From: Neotamlana sedimentorum
GTDB taxonomy: Bacteria > Bacteroidota > Bacteroidia > Flavobacteriales > Flavobacteriaceae
Assembly (NCBI RefSeq): GCF_000943565.1
Contig: NZ_JTDW01000011.1
Span: 26,169 to 90,168, forward strand
Direction of reading: 5' to 3'
DNA length: 64,000 nt
Of the stretch, positions 27,871 through 37,899 are shown in pieces. How positions within the stretch are numbered: position 1 is the first letter of the stretch; every line of letters starts with the position of its first letter. Under the pieces are notes generated by a model. That model was not told the DNA's origin. It searched no databases and saw nothing but the letters and a program-made list of their open reading frames with translations. Position numbers and translations under genes: made by a program.

Positions 27871-29359
27871 ACCAATTTTCGGTAATTTTTTGTTCAGTAT
27901 TTAAATTACTGTTGTGTATATACTCGTTTTTAGTAGCGTTATAAGTATAATCTTCACCCCAAATTTTATAATTTTCGGCAACTTGTTTAATAGCATCGCA
28001 AATAAACTCTATTTCGGCATTCGTCATGGTTGGGTGTACAGACATTCTAATCCAACCTGGACGTTCAATTAAACAACCTTCTAATATTTTTTGTTCTATA
28101 GCTTTTGATGTGTTTTGGTCTACATGCAACAAATAATGTCCGTAAGTTCCAGCACAAGAACAACCACCACGCGTTTGCACTCCAAAACGATCGTTTAAAA
28201 GCTTCACTATTAAATTAAAATGTACATCTTCTAAATAAAACGAAAATACTCCGAGTCTTTCTTTATTGTTAGGAGCAAGAATATTTAGGTTATTAATTTT
28301 AGACAATTTCTGAAAAACCAAATCGTTAATTTCGTGCTCTCTGGCTAAAATATTTTCTACACCCATCGCCTCTTTTAATTGAATAGAAAGTGCAATTTTT
28401 ATAGCTTGTAAAAATCCTGGTGTACCGCCATCTTCTCGCGTTTCAATATCATCAATATAATCATGATCGCCCCAAGGGTTGGTGTAATTTACAGTGCCTC
28501 CTCCCGGATTATCGGGCACAAGATTTTTATATAATTTTTTATTGAATATTAATACGCCTGAAGTACCTGGTCCGCCTAAAAATTTATGTGGAGAAAACGT
28601 AACAGCGTCTATATATTCCTCTTCATTTTCTGGATGCATATTGATGTTAACATAAGGTGCAGAACATGCAAAATCCACAAAACACAACCCGTTATTTTGA
28701 TGCATTATTTTCGCGACTTCATGATAATTAGTTTGAATACCAGTAACATTAGAACAAGCCGTTATAGCAGCTATTTTAATTGGTGTATTTTGATGCTCAA
28801 CTAATAATCGTTCAAGATTATCTATGCAAGGTAAACCTTCGTCGTTACAAGGTATTACTTTAACTCTAGCAATGGTTTCTAGCCAACTTGTTTGGTTGGA
28901 ATGATGCTCCATATGCGACACAAAAATAATAGGGCGTTTTTCTTCTGGGACTTCGGTATTATCTTTTAAATTTTCATTTAATTTTATCCCTAATATACGT
29001 TGAAACTTGTTGATTGCTCCCGTCATTCCAGTACCAACAGTTATTAAAACATCGTCTTTAGATGCATTAACGTGTTTCTTAATTATGTTTCTAGCGTCAT
29101 GATAAGCCAAAGTCATGGTAGAACCCGTTATTGAAGTTTCGGTGTGCGTATTTGCAACAAACGGCCCTATATCGTTTACCAATTTATCTTCTATTGGGCG
29201 ATACAGTCTTCCGCTTGCGGTCCAATCAGCATAAATTATTTTTTTTCTTCCGTAAGGCGAATCAAAAAAAGAATCTACACCAATAACATGTTCTCTAAAT
29301 TTCGAGAAATATTGTTCTAAACTCAATGTTTCGGCTTTTTTATTTTTTTTTAAAAACAT
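27860..29359 (-). CDS. Class V aminotransferase fold PLP enzyme (cysteine desulfurase-like)
   Basis: 499 residues. Motifs of the NifS/SufS group are clear: HMEHHSNQTSW, FVDFACSAPY, the PLP lysine in FSPHKFLGGPGTSG, and a catalytic-type cysteine loop RGGCSCAGTYGHYLL. It is longer than typical SufS (about 405) with an N-terminal arm and a C-terminal extension (ENYKIWGEDYTYN). Such proteins may release sulfur from cysteine, but no scaffold gene (sufU, iscU) lies beside it, so the acceptor is unknown. It follows the DsbD-like gene by 43 bp on the same strand, so it may belong to that transcript. Confidence 0.8.
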   Translation of the reverse strand: MFLKKNKKAETLSLEQYFSKFREHVIGVDSFFDSPYGRKKIIYADWTASGRLYRPIEDKLVNDIGPFVANTHTETSITGSTMTLAYHDARNIIKKHVNASKDDVLITVGTGMTGAINKFQRILGIKLNENLKDNTEVPEEKRPIIFVSHMEHHSNQTSWLETIARVKVIPCNDEGLPCIDNLERLLVEHQNTPIKIAAITACSNVTGIQTNYHEVAKIMHQNNGLCFVDFACSAPYVNINMHPENEEEYIDAVTFSPHKFLGGPGTSGVLIFNKKLYKNLVPDNPGGGTVNYTNPWGDHDYIDDIETREDGGTPGFLQAIKIALSIQLKEAMGVENILAREHEINDLVFQKLSKINNLNILAPNNKERLGVFSFYLEDVHFNLIVKLLNDRFGVQTRGGCSCAGTYGHYLLHVDQNTSKAIEQKILEGCLIERPGWIRMSVHPTMTNAEIEFICDAIKQVAENYKIWGEDYTYNATKNEYIHNSNLNTEQKITENWFKV

Positions 29360-29402
29360 AATAGATTAATCATTAAAAAAATCATTTAAATAAAGTTAGA
29401 TA

Positions 29403-31409
29403 TTATTTATCTGATTTCGAACTAAATACATTTAGCCCCGTTTCCAACCAATTTTTATAAGCTTCAACATCTGGTGTATAGCCTACCGGATCGACTAAAT
29501 TTTCCTCGTCATGATCCATAAGCACATAGAACGGTTGTGAGTTTGCCTTATACTTTATAGTTTGTAATTCACTCCATTTTTGCCCTATATACTTCAATTG
29601 TTTTCCAGGACGTAATTTAGATTCGGTAACCTCATTGGCCTCCAACGGACGTTTATCATCTACATACAACGAAATTAAAACTACATCGTTTTTAAGTATG
29701 TTTAAAACCTCTGGTTTAGGCCATACATTTTGTTCCATTTTTCTGCAATTTACACAAGCCCAACCTGTAAAATCTATCATAACAGGTTTACCTACTTCTT
29801 TTGCATAAGCCAATCCTTTATCGTAATCATTAAAGGCCAAAATATCGTGCGGTGCTAATAAATGAGCACCATCTGGTAACTCACTATGAGCTGCGACCAT
29901 AGCGCCTCCGCCTACTTTTGTGTAACCAACACCATAAGGCGATTCGCTATACTCTAACGGTGGCGGAAACGCACTAATTAAATTTAAAGGTGCGCCCCAT
30001 AAACCAGGAATCATATAAATGGTAAATGATAGAACTATTAAACCGAGTCCTAATCTGCCAACAGAAATATGGGTTAATGGTGAATCGTGAGGTAATTGAA
30101 TTTTACCAAAAAGATAAAAAGCTAATGCGCCAAAAATAGCAATCCAAATAGCTAAAAACACCTCACGTTCTAATAAATGAGCTTGCAAAACTAAATCGGC
30201 TTGCGATAAAAATTTAAAGGCTAAGGCTAACTCTAAAAATCCTAAAACAACTTTAACAGTATTTAACCAGCCACCAGACTTTGGTAATGAGTTTAACCAA
30301 CCTGGGAAAGCAGCAAATAATGCAAATGGTAACGCTATTGCTAATGAGAAACCTAGCATACCAATAATTGGCGCTAAACCTCCTTTTGATGCTGCTTCAA
30401 CCAACAATGTACCAACTATTGGTCCTGTACATGAAAACGATACAATAGCCAAAGCTAAGGCCATAAAAAAGATGCCTACTAAACCGCCTCTATCTGCTTG
30501 CGAATCGACTTTATTTGCCCATGAATTAGGTAACATAATTTCGAATGCTCCTAAAAATGAAACTGCAAATATTACAAGTAGTAAAAAGAAAATAATATTA
30601 AACCAAACATTTGTTGCTAAGGCGTTTAATGCGTCGGCTCCAAAAATTCCAGTTACGGCAGTACCTAATAACACATAGATTACAATGATGCAAATACCAT
30701 AAATAATTGCATTTTTAATACCAACGGCTTTGTTTTTACTTTGTTTTGTAAAGAAACTCACCGTCATAGGAATCATTGGAAAAACACATGGTGTAAGCAA
30801 AGCTGCAAAACCTGATAAAAAAGCCACAAAGAAAATGGTCCAGAGTCCTTTTTTAGGTTCAGCATTATTATTTGTTACTGATGAAGCTACTGACGTCGCA
30901 ATAGATGTGGCTGCTGTTTTAGCTCCTGAAATTGACGCTGAATCGCTTGCCGCCGAAGCATTATTTAAATTAAAAACCAAATCAACTTCGGTCGGTGGTA
31001 AACAACGGGTGTCATCGCAGACCATAAATTCAACAAAACCTTCAATAGTTTCTACTGTCTCTTTTACCTCTATTTTTTGTTTGAAGGTTGCTGTGTTTTC
31101 GAAAAACTTAATTTTCATTTCAAAAACAGGATCATCAACCGTATGCCCTTCTTCTTCTGAAGTATTCCCAATAATTTGAATAGCTCCTGCGCCGTCATCA
31201 TAAATAAACGATGTTGGAATTGGCCCGTTTTCTGGAACATTTTGTGAGTATAAATGCCAACCACTTTCTATGGTAGCTTTCGACACTAAAACATATTCTT
31301 GATCTGATATTTTTTCAACAGAAGTTGACCATTTAACAGGCTCTAAAACTTGTGCAAATAAAGTTGATGAAAAAATGAGCACTGTAACGGCAAGTAAAAT
31401 TCTCTTCAT
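29403..31409 (-). CDS. DsbD-family thiol:disulfide interchange protein
   Basis: 668 residues. Signal peptide ending LFAQ, then a periplasmic DsbD-alpha domain (about 20-150) with redox pair in [11 protein letters not shown] membrane domain of about eight helices follows, with intramembrane cysteines in [11 protein letters not shown] and SFSCTGP. The C-terminal thioredoxin-like gamma domain has [10 protein letters not shown] (Cys552, Cys555). DsbD carries electrons from cytosolic thioredoxin across the inner membrane to periplasmic reductants such as TlpA, DsbC or CcmG-like proteins. Two TlpA lipoproteins encoded nearby are natural clients. A stand-alone alpha-domain paralogue sits 12 bp upstream. 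Confidence 0.9.
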   Translation of the reverse strand: MKRILLAVTVLIFSSTLFAQVLEPVKWSTSVEKISDQEYVLVSKATIESGWHLYSQNVPENGPIPTSFIYDDGAGAIQIIGNTSEEEGHTVDDPVFEMKIKFFENTATFKQKIEVKETVETIEGFVEFMVCDDTRCLPPTEVDLVFNLNNASAASDSASISGAKTAATSIATSVASSVTNNNAEPKKGLWTIFFVAFLSGFAALLTPCVFPMIPMTVSFFTKQSKNKAVGIKNAIIYGICIIVIYVLLGTAVTGIFGADALNALATNVWFNIIFFLLLVIFAVSFLGAFEIMLPNSWANKVDSQADRGGLVGIFFMALALAIVSFSCTGPIVGTLLVEAASKGGLAPIIGMLGFSLAIALPFALFAAFPGWLNSLPKSGGWLNTVKVVLGFLELALAFKFLSQADLVLQAHLLEREVFLAIWIAIFGALAFYLFGKIQLPHDSPLTHISVGRLGLGLIVLSFTIYMIPGLWGAPLNLISAFPPPLEYSESPYGVGYTKVGGGAMVAAHSELPDGAHLLAPHDILAFNDYDKGLAYAKEVGKPVMIDFTGWACVNCRKMEQNVWPKPEVLNILKNDVVLISLYVDDKRPLEANEVTESKLRPGKQLKYIGQKWSELQTIKYKANSQPFYVLMDHDEENLVDPVGYTPDVEAYKNWLETGLNVFSSKSDK

Positions 31410-31421
31410 TATTAAAGGAAA

Positions 31422-31883
31422 CTATTTGATATTAAAAATTAAATCTACTTCTGTTGGAGGTAAGCATCGACGGTCGTCGCAAACCATAAATTCTACAGTC
31501 GCATTTATTTTAAATGGTGCTTTCGATTTTAGTTTAACGCGTTGTTTAAAGTCTGCTTGTGTCTCGAAAAATTTTATTTCCATATCGAAAATTTTATCGT
31601 GAACGGTATGGCCTTTTTCTTCTGAAGTATTTCCTTTTTTTAAATAATCTTTTGAACTATTAAATGTAAAAGTTGTAGCTATTGGACCTCCTTCTGGCAC
31701 ATTTTGAGAATATAAATGCCAATTTTGATCAATAGTTGCTGTTGCTATTAATTCGTACTCAGAATCTGATATTTTTTTAACACTTGTAGACCATTTTACG
31801 GGTTCTAATATTTGTGCATTTCCTATTGAGCAAAATGCAATACTTAAAATTAGTATTACGTTTTTAATTGAAATATGTTTCAT
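31422..31883 (-). CDS. Stand-alone DsbD-alpha domain protein (tandem duplicate)
   Basis: 153 residues: signal peptide (to GNAQ) plus one DsbD-alpha (DsbC/DsbD N-terminal) domain. It matches the N terminus of the next gene nearly residue by residue ([15 protein letters not shown] versus [25 protein letters not shown] in both; [20 protein letters not shown]), including the cysteine pair, so it arose by partial tandem duplication. It could act as a soluble periplasmic electron carrier between the DsbD membrane domain and clients. Spacing of 12 bp implies co-transcription with the full-length gene. Confidence 0.85.
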   Translation of the reverse strand: MKHISIKNVILILSIAFCSIGNAQILEPVKWSTSVKKISDSEYELIATATIDQNWHLYSQNVPEGGPIATTFTFNSSKDYLKKGNTSEEKGHTVHDKIFDMEIKFFETQADFKQRVKLKSKAPFKINATVEFMVCDDRRCLPPTEVDLIFNIK

Positions 31884-31978
31884 AATATATGCTTTAACCT
31901 ATTATAATTCTTTTTACAAGTGGCAACAAACTTATACATTTCACCACTTTTTTAATGTCTATTTTTAGGAAATTTAAC

Positions 31979-34780
31979 TTATTGCTCTGGTTTAAAAACA
32001 ATTTCGTACCATTGACCGTCTTCTAATATTATTTTTGCAATTTTTTGAATATGCTTTTTATTGATTCCATTAACTATATTTTCAAAGTTTTTAGGATTAT
32101 TAATATTGCTACCGTGTCTAAAATAATTAAATAAAACACTCATATCGTATGCATTTCTATCTTTAGCTTGCTCGCGCTCTTTTATAAAGTTCGTTTTGGT
32201 TTTATTTAAATCTTCATCTTTAATAATTCCATTCGCAATATTTTCAAGCTCACCCTTTGCTATGTTTACTAAGTTATCGGCCATTTCTGGATTACAATCG
32301 AATGCAAAAGACACATGAGCTCGAGATTTTGGTTCTCTTGAAAAATTAGCACTCACTCTTGGGCTATAAGCACCTCCTTCGGCCTCACGAATACTTTCTG
32401 TAATTCGTAATTGCAAAATATCACCTAAAACACTAGTGTAAATTTGGTTGCTTTTTGAATAAGGCATTTCTTTTTTATAGACAATATTTACGGACGCCTT
32501 TGGGTCTTCCATTTTTAAATAAATATCTTCATCTATTTTATTTGACAACCATTCTGAGTCGTTATCCTTGTAAGTTTCTTTAATGTTTTTGGTAGGAAGA
32601 CTTGCTAAATATTGTGCTAACAATGGTTTTAATTGCGTTTCTTTAACATCGCCTACAATAAAAAATTCAAAATCTGAAGCATCGGCAAAACGTGAATTAT
32701 AAATTTCTTTTATTTTTTCGAAGCTAATATCGTTTGCATAAGCTTGGTTAAAAATGCGCTCTTTCGGATTGGTTTTTCCGTAAAGTGCCACCGTTAAACT
32801 ATCTCGCATTTTTTCACCAATATCTTTACTTCTTTTTACTAAATAATTATCGATATTACTTTGTAAAACTTTAAAAGCTTCTTCATCAAATCTAGGTTTC
32901 ACAAAATAAACATGAGCCAATTGAAGCATCGTTTCTACATCTTTAGTGTTTGAGCTGCCCGATACGTTTTCACTAATATCATTTAAACGTACACGCACAC
33001 TTGCTGTTTTACCCGCCAACACCTTTTGTAAGTCTGTTGCATTAAAATCGCCCAGCCCCGACATACTAATTAAATCACCTAACACATTAGCCGATGGCAA
33101 ATCGTCGTTATTTAATAATGATTTCCCGCCGTAACTATAAGCGTTTAATGCCACTTTATCTTTCTGTTTATCAACAAACTTATAATGTACTTTAATACCA
33201 TTACTTAATACAAAAGAAGTAGCGCCTATTTCTTTGTTTTCAACAGTTTTTGTTATCGTTCCAGAAATGATATTTAAATCGGAAACTAAGGTTTTTCCAT
33301 CTAACGCTTCACTATATGGTTGCAATGCATTATTATTTTCTACTTGATTAATAATTTCTGCAACTTGAGCCTCGGTTAAATTGTTATGAGATTCTACTCC
33401 GGTAATATTTACAAATCTATTTTTCTTAGCGTACAATCGTTTTATAGTATTATGAACATCGGTTGGAGTAACTGAAGCTAATATTTCCTGCGTTATTTCA
33501 TACTCTTTTTCAACATCACTAATTGTTGAATTATTTAAAAAGTTATTTTGAATATCGCGCTCTATTTGCCTATGACTTCTATCGTTCAATTTAGCTATTT
33601 GATTTTGATAAACGGTATTTATTTTAACAATAGATCTGTCGATTTCCGATTGTAAATAACCGAATTTTACAGCACGCACAACTTCGGTAAGCACTTCTTG
33701 AAAAGCCTTTTGTTGCTCGTTTGGTTTAGGATAAACAGTAACGCTAAATGAGTTACTCGTGCGCGACATTTGCCCATACCCTAATCTACCTGCCAAAAAA
33801 TTAGCTTCTGGCTTTTGCGATTTCTCGGATACGCGCTCGGATAATAAACTAACCGCCATAGATTCTAATAAACTGCGTTTTAAATGCGCTATAGTTTGGC
33901 TTTCACTTGATTTTTTATGACGAATACCGAAACTAATTTTTGCTGTTGAAACTTCTGGATCTGTACCCAAACTGTACAACATATTATCATGTTCTGGAAT
34001 ATCAACTACGTAACGCTCTATTGGGTTTTCTACAGCTGGTATATTAGAAAACTTTTCTATTATTTTTTGCTCAACGTCATTTACATCTACATCTCCAATT
34101 ATAGCAATAGCCTGTAAATCGGTTCTGTACCAGTCGTGATAAAAATCTCTTAAGGCCTTATAATCAAACCCTTCAACAATACTCATTAAACCAATAGGCA
34201 TTCTATCGGCATATTTAGAGTGGTTAAAAGTAATTGGCAAACTCGTATTAAACAAACGCATTTGCCCGTTTTGGCGTGTACGCCATTCTTCTTTTATTAC
34301 GCCGCGTTCGGCATCAATTTCTTCTTCGGTTAACAATAAGTAGTTAGACCAATCGTGTAAAATTGTTAAACAAGTATCTACTAAACCATCTTTAGTTGGA
34401 ATGTTGTTTAGGTTGTAAACAGTTTCATCGAAACTTGTATATGCGTTAATATCTTTACCAAAAACTGCACCATGCTTCTGCAATGTATTTAAAACACCTT
34501 TACCTGGAAAACTCTCGGTACCGTTAAACGCCATATGCTCTAAAAAATGCGCTAACCCTTGTTGGTTGTCGTTTTCTAATATTGAGCCTACATTTTGAAT
34601 AATATAATAACTCGCGGCATCTTTAACTACATCGGTAGTTTTTATGTAATAGGTTAAACCGTTTGGTAATACGCCTTTTTTTACTGAAGCATCAATTGGC
34701 AACGGATCGTTTAAATTAATGTTCTGTGAAGTAACCGTAAAAGTTAGTAAAAAGCTTAGAGCAATAGTTAAGAGTTTCAT
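31979..34780 (-). CDS. M16 family zinc metallopeptidase (insulinase/pitrilysin-like)
   Basis: 933 residues with signal peptide (to VTSQ), so envelope or periplasm. The inverted zinc motif HxxEH is intact (GLAHFLEHMAFNG: His78, Glu81, His82) with the downstream glutamate in ERGVIKEEWRTRQ. The layout is two tandem M16 modules, the second inactive, as in pitrilysin; such clam-shell enzymes degrade peptides that fit an enclosed chamber. It lies between the TlpA lipoproteins and the DsbD genes. A hairpin and 263 bp separate it from the upstream tlpA-like gene, so it probably has its own promoter. Secreted M16 proteins often adjoin SusCD/TlpA loci in this phylum. Confidence 0.92.
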   Translation of the reverse strand: MKLLTIALSFLLTFTVTSQNINLNDPLPIDASVKKGVLPNGLTYYIKTTDVVKDAASYYIIQNVGSILENDNQQGLAHFLEHMAFNGTESFPGKGVLNTLQKHGAVFGKDINAYTSFDETVYNLNNIPTKDGLVDTCLTILHDWSNYLLLTEEEIDAERGVIKEEWRTRQNGQMRLFNTSLPITFNHSKYADRMPIGLMSIVEGFDYKALRDFYHDWYRTDLQAIAIIGDVDVNDVEQKIIEKFSNIPAVENPIERYVVDIPEHDNMLYSLGTDPEVSTAKISFGIRHKKSSESQTIAHLKRSLLESMAVSLLSERVSEKSQKPEANFLAGRLGYGQMSRTSNSFSVTVYPKPNEQQKAFQEVLTEVVRAVKFGYLQSEIDRSIVKINTVYQNQIAKLNDRSHRQIERDIQNNFLNNSTISDVEKEYEITQEILASVTPTDVHNTIKRLYAKKNRFVNITGVESHNNLTEAQVAEIINQVENNNALQPYSEALDGKTLVSDLNIISGTITKTVENKEIGATSFVLSNGIKVHYKFVDKQKDKVALNAYSYGGKSLLNNDDLPSANVLGDLISMSGLGDFNATDLQKVLAGKTASVRVRLNDISENVSGSSNTKDVETMLQLAHVYFVKPRFDEEAFKVLQSNIDNYLVKRSKDIGEKMRDSLTVALYGKTNPKERIFNQAYANDISFEKIKEIYNSRFADASDFEFFIVGDVKETQLKPLLAQYLASLPTKNIKETYKDNDSEWLSNKIDEDIYLKMEDPKASVNIVYKKEMPYSKSNQIYTSVLGDILQLRITESIREAEGGAYSPRVSANFSREPKSRAHVSFAFDCNPEMADNLVNIAKGELENIANGIIKDEDLNKTKTNFIKEREQAKDRNAYDMSVLFNYFRHGSNINNPKNFENIVNGINKKHIQKIAKIILEDGQWYEIVFKPEQ

Positions 34781-34822
34781 GAAAATTTTATGTTTTATAT
34801 TTTTGTTATTCTTTATAGCTTA

Positions 34823-34852
34823 AAAGAGCTGTAAAAACACAGCTCTTTTTTA
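34823..34852. terminator. Hairpin terminator between TlpA-like and M16 genes
   Basis: 11-bp perfect stem AAAAGAGCTGT / ACAGCTCTTTT (34823-34833, 34840-34850) with a 6-nt loop, flanked by T-rich sequence. Positioned to end minus-strand transcription from the tlpA-like gene before the M16 gene. The rest of the 263-bp gap is AT-rich with nothing else recognised. Confidence 0.7.
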
Positions 34853-35043
34853 AGCTTTTAATTAGAGCGACTAATTCTAATTCTGTGTAATTCTATTTTG
34901 TGTTCTATTTTATAAGACGCTTAAATTAACATATTCCACTATTAATGAAATGTTAAAATTAAAACTAATCTAAAACTCGCTAATTTATATGCTAATTCTA
35001 GTCAATTAAATGAGGGCTTTTGTTTAACCCTTTGGTATTATAA

Positions 35044-36249
35044 TTAATGACCAAACAATTCTATTAGTTTAGCGTCTAATTCGTTTTTGGTTGGGTTTCG
35101 TAGGATAATCTTATCTTGACTATCCATTAAAAAAGTTGTTGGTAAAAATGTAACGCCATAATTTTTAGAAACGTCTCCTTTTTTCACAGCTAAATCTCCA
35201 TTAATTATACCATTTTTATCTAGCACATGTATCCATGGTGTTTTATCTTCATTAATTGCTTTCAGCCATTTATCTTCAGCATCAGCAGTACCAATGCCTA
35301 TAATCTCAAAACCATCATTGTTATATTTATTTCGTAACTCTATTAAATGAGGAAAAGCTTTTCTACAAGGAATACACCAACTCGCCCAAAAATCTACTAA
35401 TTTATATTTAGCTTTAACTTTAGAAAGACTAACTGGCTCGCCATTAATATTATTTAAAGTAAAGTCTGGAGCAATGCTTCCAACCCCTAGTTTTTCAAAA
35501 TAATCTTTATAAACTTTAGTTATATACGATGTAAAAAAAACTGTTTTACGGGCATCGCCTTTAAAGAGGTTATAGAATTCTTTTAATTCTTTTTCCGACA
35601 TTCTAACTTCACTATAAAAATACCCTAAAATATATACAGCAGATGGATCGCTTGGATTATTTCGCACAAAATCATATTTTTTATTTTTATAACTTTCAGA
35701 CCTTTCTTTAGACAAAGGACTAAGTTCTACTTTTAATTTTTGTGCTTTTGCTAAGTAGGACGTATCTTTTTTTGCTTTTGCCAATAGAGCTTTTAAACTG
35801 TCTAATTGTTTATACTTAGGACTATTAAACACGGCCATACATTCTGCGTCCCCTTTTTGATATAAATCGTGACTTTTTGAACCTGTAACTATAAATTTAA
35901 AATATGGACTTCGTTCTTGTTTCTGGGTAAGATCTATATCTATTTTTATATTACTATTTTCGATTATGAAATTAGTTCTAAATTTAGATTCTACAACTAA
36001 ATTAACCATATCTGGATGGTTAACTTTTCCGTTAAATTCGAATTTACCATTTACAATTTTAGTACTATCTAAAACTACTATTTTCGATTTGTCTTTAAAT
36101 CCAGCCTTTGTTAGTTTAATATAAACATTGCTAAGCCCCTTTATATTTCCTGAAATAGTATAACCATCTGCGTTAATTATTGTATTGGGTTGTTTTTTAC
36201 AAGAACAAACAGTTACCATTAACACTATTATAAAGAATAATTTATTCAT
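35044..36249 (-). CDS. TlpA-family thioredoxin lipoprotein with N-terminal DUF4369 region
   Basis: 401 residues. Lipobox VTVCSC (Cys17). Residues about 28-115 form the beta-rich DUF4369 domain (YTISGNIKGLSNVYIKLTK). A helical spacer follows, then a TlpA/ResA thioredoxin domain (about 255-401) with KLVDFWASWCIPCRKAFPHL; the active site is Cys292-Ile-Pro-Cys295. The cis-Pro loop is VTFLPTTFLMD. These periplasmic reductases depend on DsbD/CcdA for electrons; a DsbD gene lies 4 kb downstream. Likely part of the SusCD-linked locus. Confidence 0.88.
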   Translation of the reverse strand: MNKLFFIIVLMVTVCSCKKQPNTIINADGYTISGNIKGLSNVYIKLTKAGFKDKSKIVVLDSTKIVNGKFEFNGKVNHPDMVNLVVESKFRTNFIIENSNIKIDIDLTQKQERSPYFKFIVTGSKSHDLYQKGDAECMAVFNSPKYKQLDSLKALLAKAKKDTSYLAKAQKLKVELSPLSKERSESYKNKKYDFVRNNPSDPSAVYILGYFYSEVRMSEKELKEFYNLFKGDARKTVFFTSYITKVYKDYFEKLGVGSIAPDFTLNNINGEPVSLSKVKAKYKLVDFWASWCIPCRKAFPHLIELRNKYNNDGFEIIGIGTADAEDKWLKAINEDKTPWIHVLDKNGIINGDLAVKKGDVSKNYGVTFLPTTFLMDSQDKIILRNPTKNELDAKLIELFGH

Positions 36250-36347
36250 TAGTTTTAATATTTATTTATTGATGTTGTGCGACGGCACATAAGTTATTGT
36301 GTTAGAAACACCATACAGCAAAATTTCTGGTTATCATTTTACTTTAA

Positions 36348-37730
36348 TTAAACGCCTAATTCCTCGAACAAGCTTATCAATTTATCATCAGACGGTCTTG
36401 GCGCTTTGGCTTCTACTATATTTCCTTCTGGATCTAATAAAATAAATTGTGGAATACCTGTTATTTTAAAGTCTTTAATAAACGATGTATTAAAACCATT
36501 ATCTGTAATTAACTGTATACCGGATAGATTTTCGTCGCTTACCATTTTTACCCATTTTTCTTTATCTTTTTGCTTATCTGCAGATATACTTACAAAATGA
36601 ATATTTCTGTCCTTATATTTTTCTTCTATTTTTTTTAAAAACGGAATTTCGTATTTACAAGGTGCACACCAAGTTGCCCATACATCGATATAAACATATT
36701 TACCTTTTAAATCTGCCAACGATGTTTTGCCGCCTTTATGGTTTTGATAATCTACAAATACAGGTGAAGGATTCCCAGGGTTCAACGATTGAAGTTCATC
36801 AAAAAGAAGATTTATTTTTTCTTTGTGCAATTTATTAGTAGACAACTTCATGTACATATCTACCAACTGATTTTTTTCCTTAACACGAGGCAAATAAGTC
36901 TTTAAACCATTATACATTACTTGGTTAGAAATATTTTCTTCTAATTTCGAAGCTACAAGTAAATGAGCTTCAGGATAAGTTATTGAATCTTTTTTTACCT
37001 TTTTTTCTGCTTCTTCTTGAATTAAATAACTCACCAAACTACTATAATCTGAAGAATAGAAAAAATCATCAACATTATTTAAAGGCAATTCAAAAACTTC
37101 TTTATTAAAGCTTTCGGTTGATTTAAATTCATCATTTTTTGTATAATAGGCACGGTAGTTATCGTAGAAACTTTTTCTGTTTATTCTTAGATAATTTAGT
37201 GCTCGTTTTTCTTTTTCTCGAAGTGCTTCAGATATACCTTCAACAGCCTCAAGTTTTGCTTCTGCATTTAATTGAAGCTCGTTCACTAGGTTTACGAAAT
37301 CATTTTCATTTAAAGAATAATGTGCTTCGTGCTCAACTTTAAAAGCATATATATCTAAAAATTTATTGGCATAATAGTTATTTATACTGGCATTATCGCC
37401 TGCAAAAAATGGAGCTTTACCATGTTGTTGAATGTCTGAAACAAAAGAAATGACATGTCCTGGCTTTAAGTAAACTGGCGAATATCCTTTATCGAAACGA
37501 ATATAATATAAACCTTCTTTTACAGCTAGAGTATCTGTAAACGGAACGGAATCTTTAAAATTTATTGTTTTAGAAAAACCGCTACTCGAACTAATTTTTA
37601 ATGAACCGTTACTTTTATTACTTATTATGCCCTTTAAAATTACATTATTTGTTTGAGGAACTTTTTTATTACATGATACTGACAATACCACTACGAATAT
37701 AAGAAGTAGTACTAATTTTATTTTTTTCAT
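36348..37730 (-). CDS. TlpA-family thioredoxin lipoprotein
   Basis: 460 residues from the ATG at 37730 (MKKIKLVLLLIFVVVLSVSC, lipobox Cys20); the 22 codons upstream in frame are not signal-like and were excluded. The C-terminal thioredoxin domain holds YVYIDVWATWCAPCKYEIPFL with active-site Cys355 and Cys358 and a cis-Pro loop ITGIPQFILLD. The middle is a long helical, lysine/glutamate-rich region. It is a paralogue of the next gene with little similarity outside the thioredoxin domain. It lies between susD and the other tlpA-like gene, but a hairpin after susD may separate their expression. Confidence 0.88.
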   Translation of the reverse strand: MKKIKLVLLLIFVVVLSVSCNKKVPQTNNVILKGIISNKSNGSLKISSSSGFSKTINFKDSVPFTDTLAVKEGLYYIRFDKGYSPVYLKPGHVISFVSDIQQHGKAPFFAGDNASINNYYANKFLDIYAFKVEHEAHYSLNENDFVNLVNELQLNAEAKLEAVEGISEALREKEKRALNYLRINRKSFYDNYRAYYTKNDEFKSTESFNKEVFELPLNNVDDFFYSSDYSSLVSYLIQEEAEKKVKKDSITYPEAHLLVASKLEENISNQVMYNGLKTYLPRVKEKNQLVDMYMKLSTNKLHKEKINLLFDELQSLNPGNPSPVFVDYQNHKGGKTSLADLKGKYVYIDVWATWCAPCKYEIPFLKKIEEKYKDRNIHFVSISADKQKDKEKWVKMVSDENLSGIQLITDNGFNTSFIKDFKITGIPQFILLDPEGNIVEAKAPRPSDDKLISLFEELGV

Positions 37731-37851
37731 TTTTAAGCTAAAATTTATTTGAAAATTAAGTTGGCGCAAAAAGACATATTTAGCCACACACCTCACCTAT
37801 TCAAAACAATTAAAACAAGTGTATATGTGTAACTTTTTAAGCCATAAGAAT

Positions 37852-37891
37852 ATTAGAAAGACTTAAAAAAAGAATTTTAAGTCTTTCTAAT
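37852..37891. terminator. Hairpin after susD
   Basis: 17-bp perfect inverted repeat (37852-37868 and 37875-37891) with a 6-nt loop, 9 bp beyond the susD stop. Likely terminates or attenuates minus-strand transcription between susCD and the tlpA-like genes; the terminal T-run on the minus strand is short, so partial read-through is plausible. Confidence 0.65.
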
Positions 37892-37899
37892 AATGTAAA

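Noticed and set aside
27860..29359. Calling the class V PLP enzyme SufS.
   Set aside because: It has long extensions and no suf/isc neighbours, so only the fold and desulfurase-like active site are claimed.
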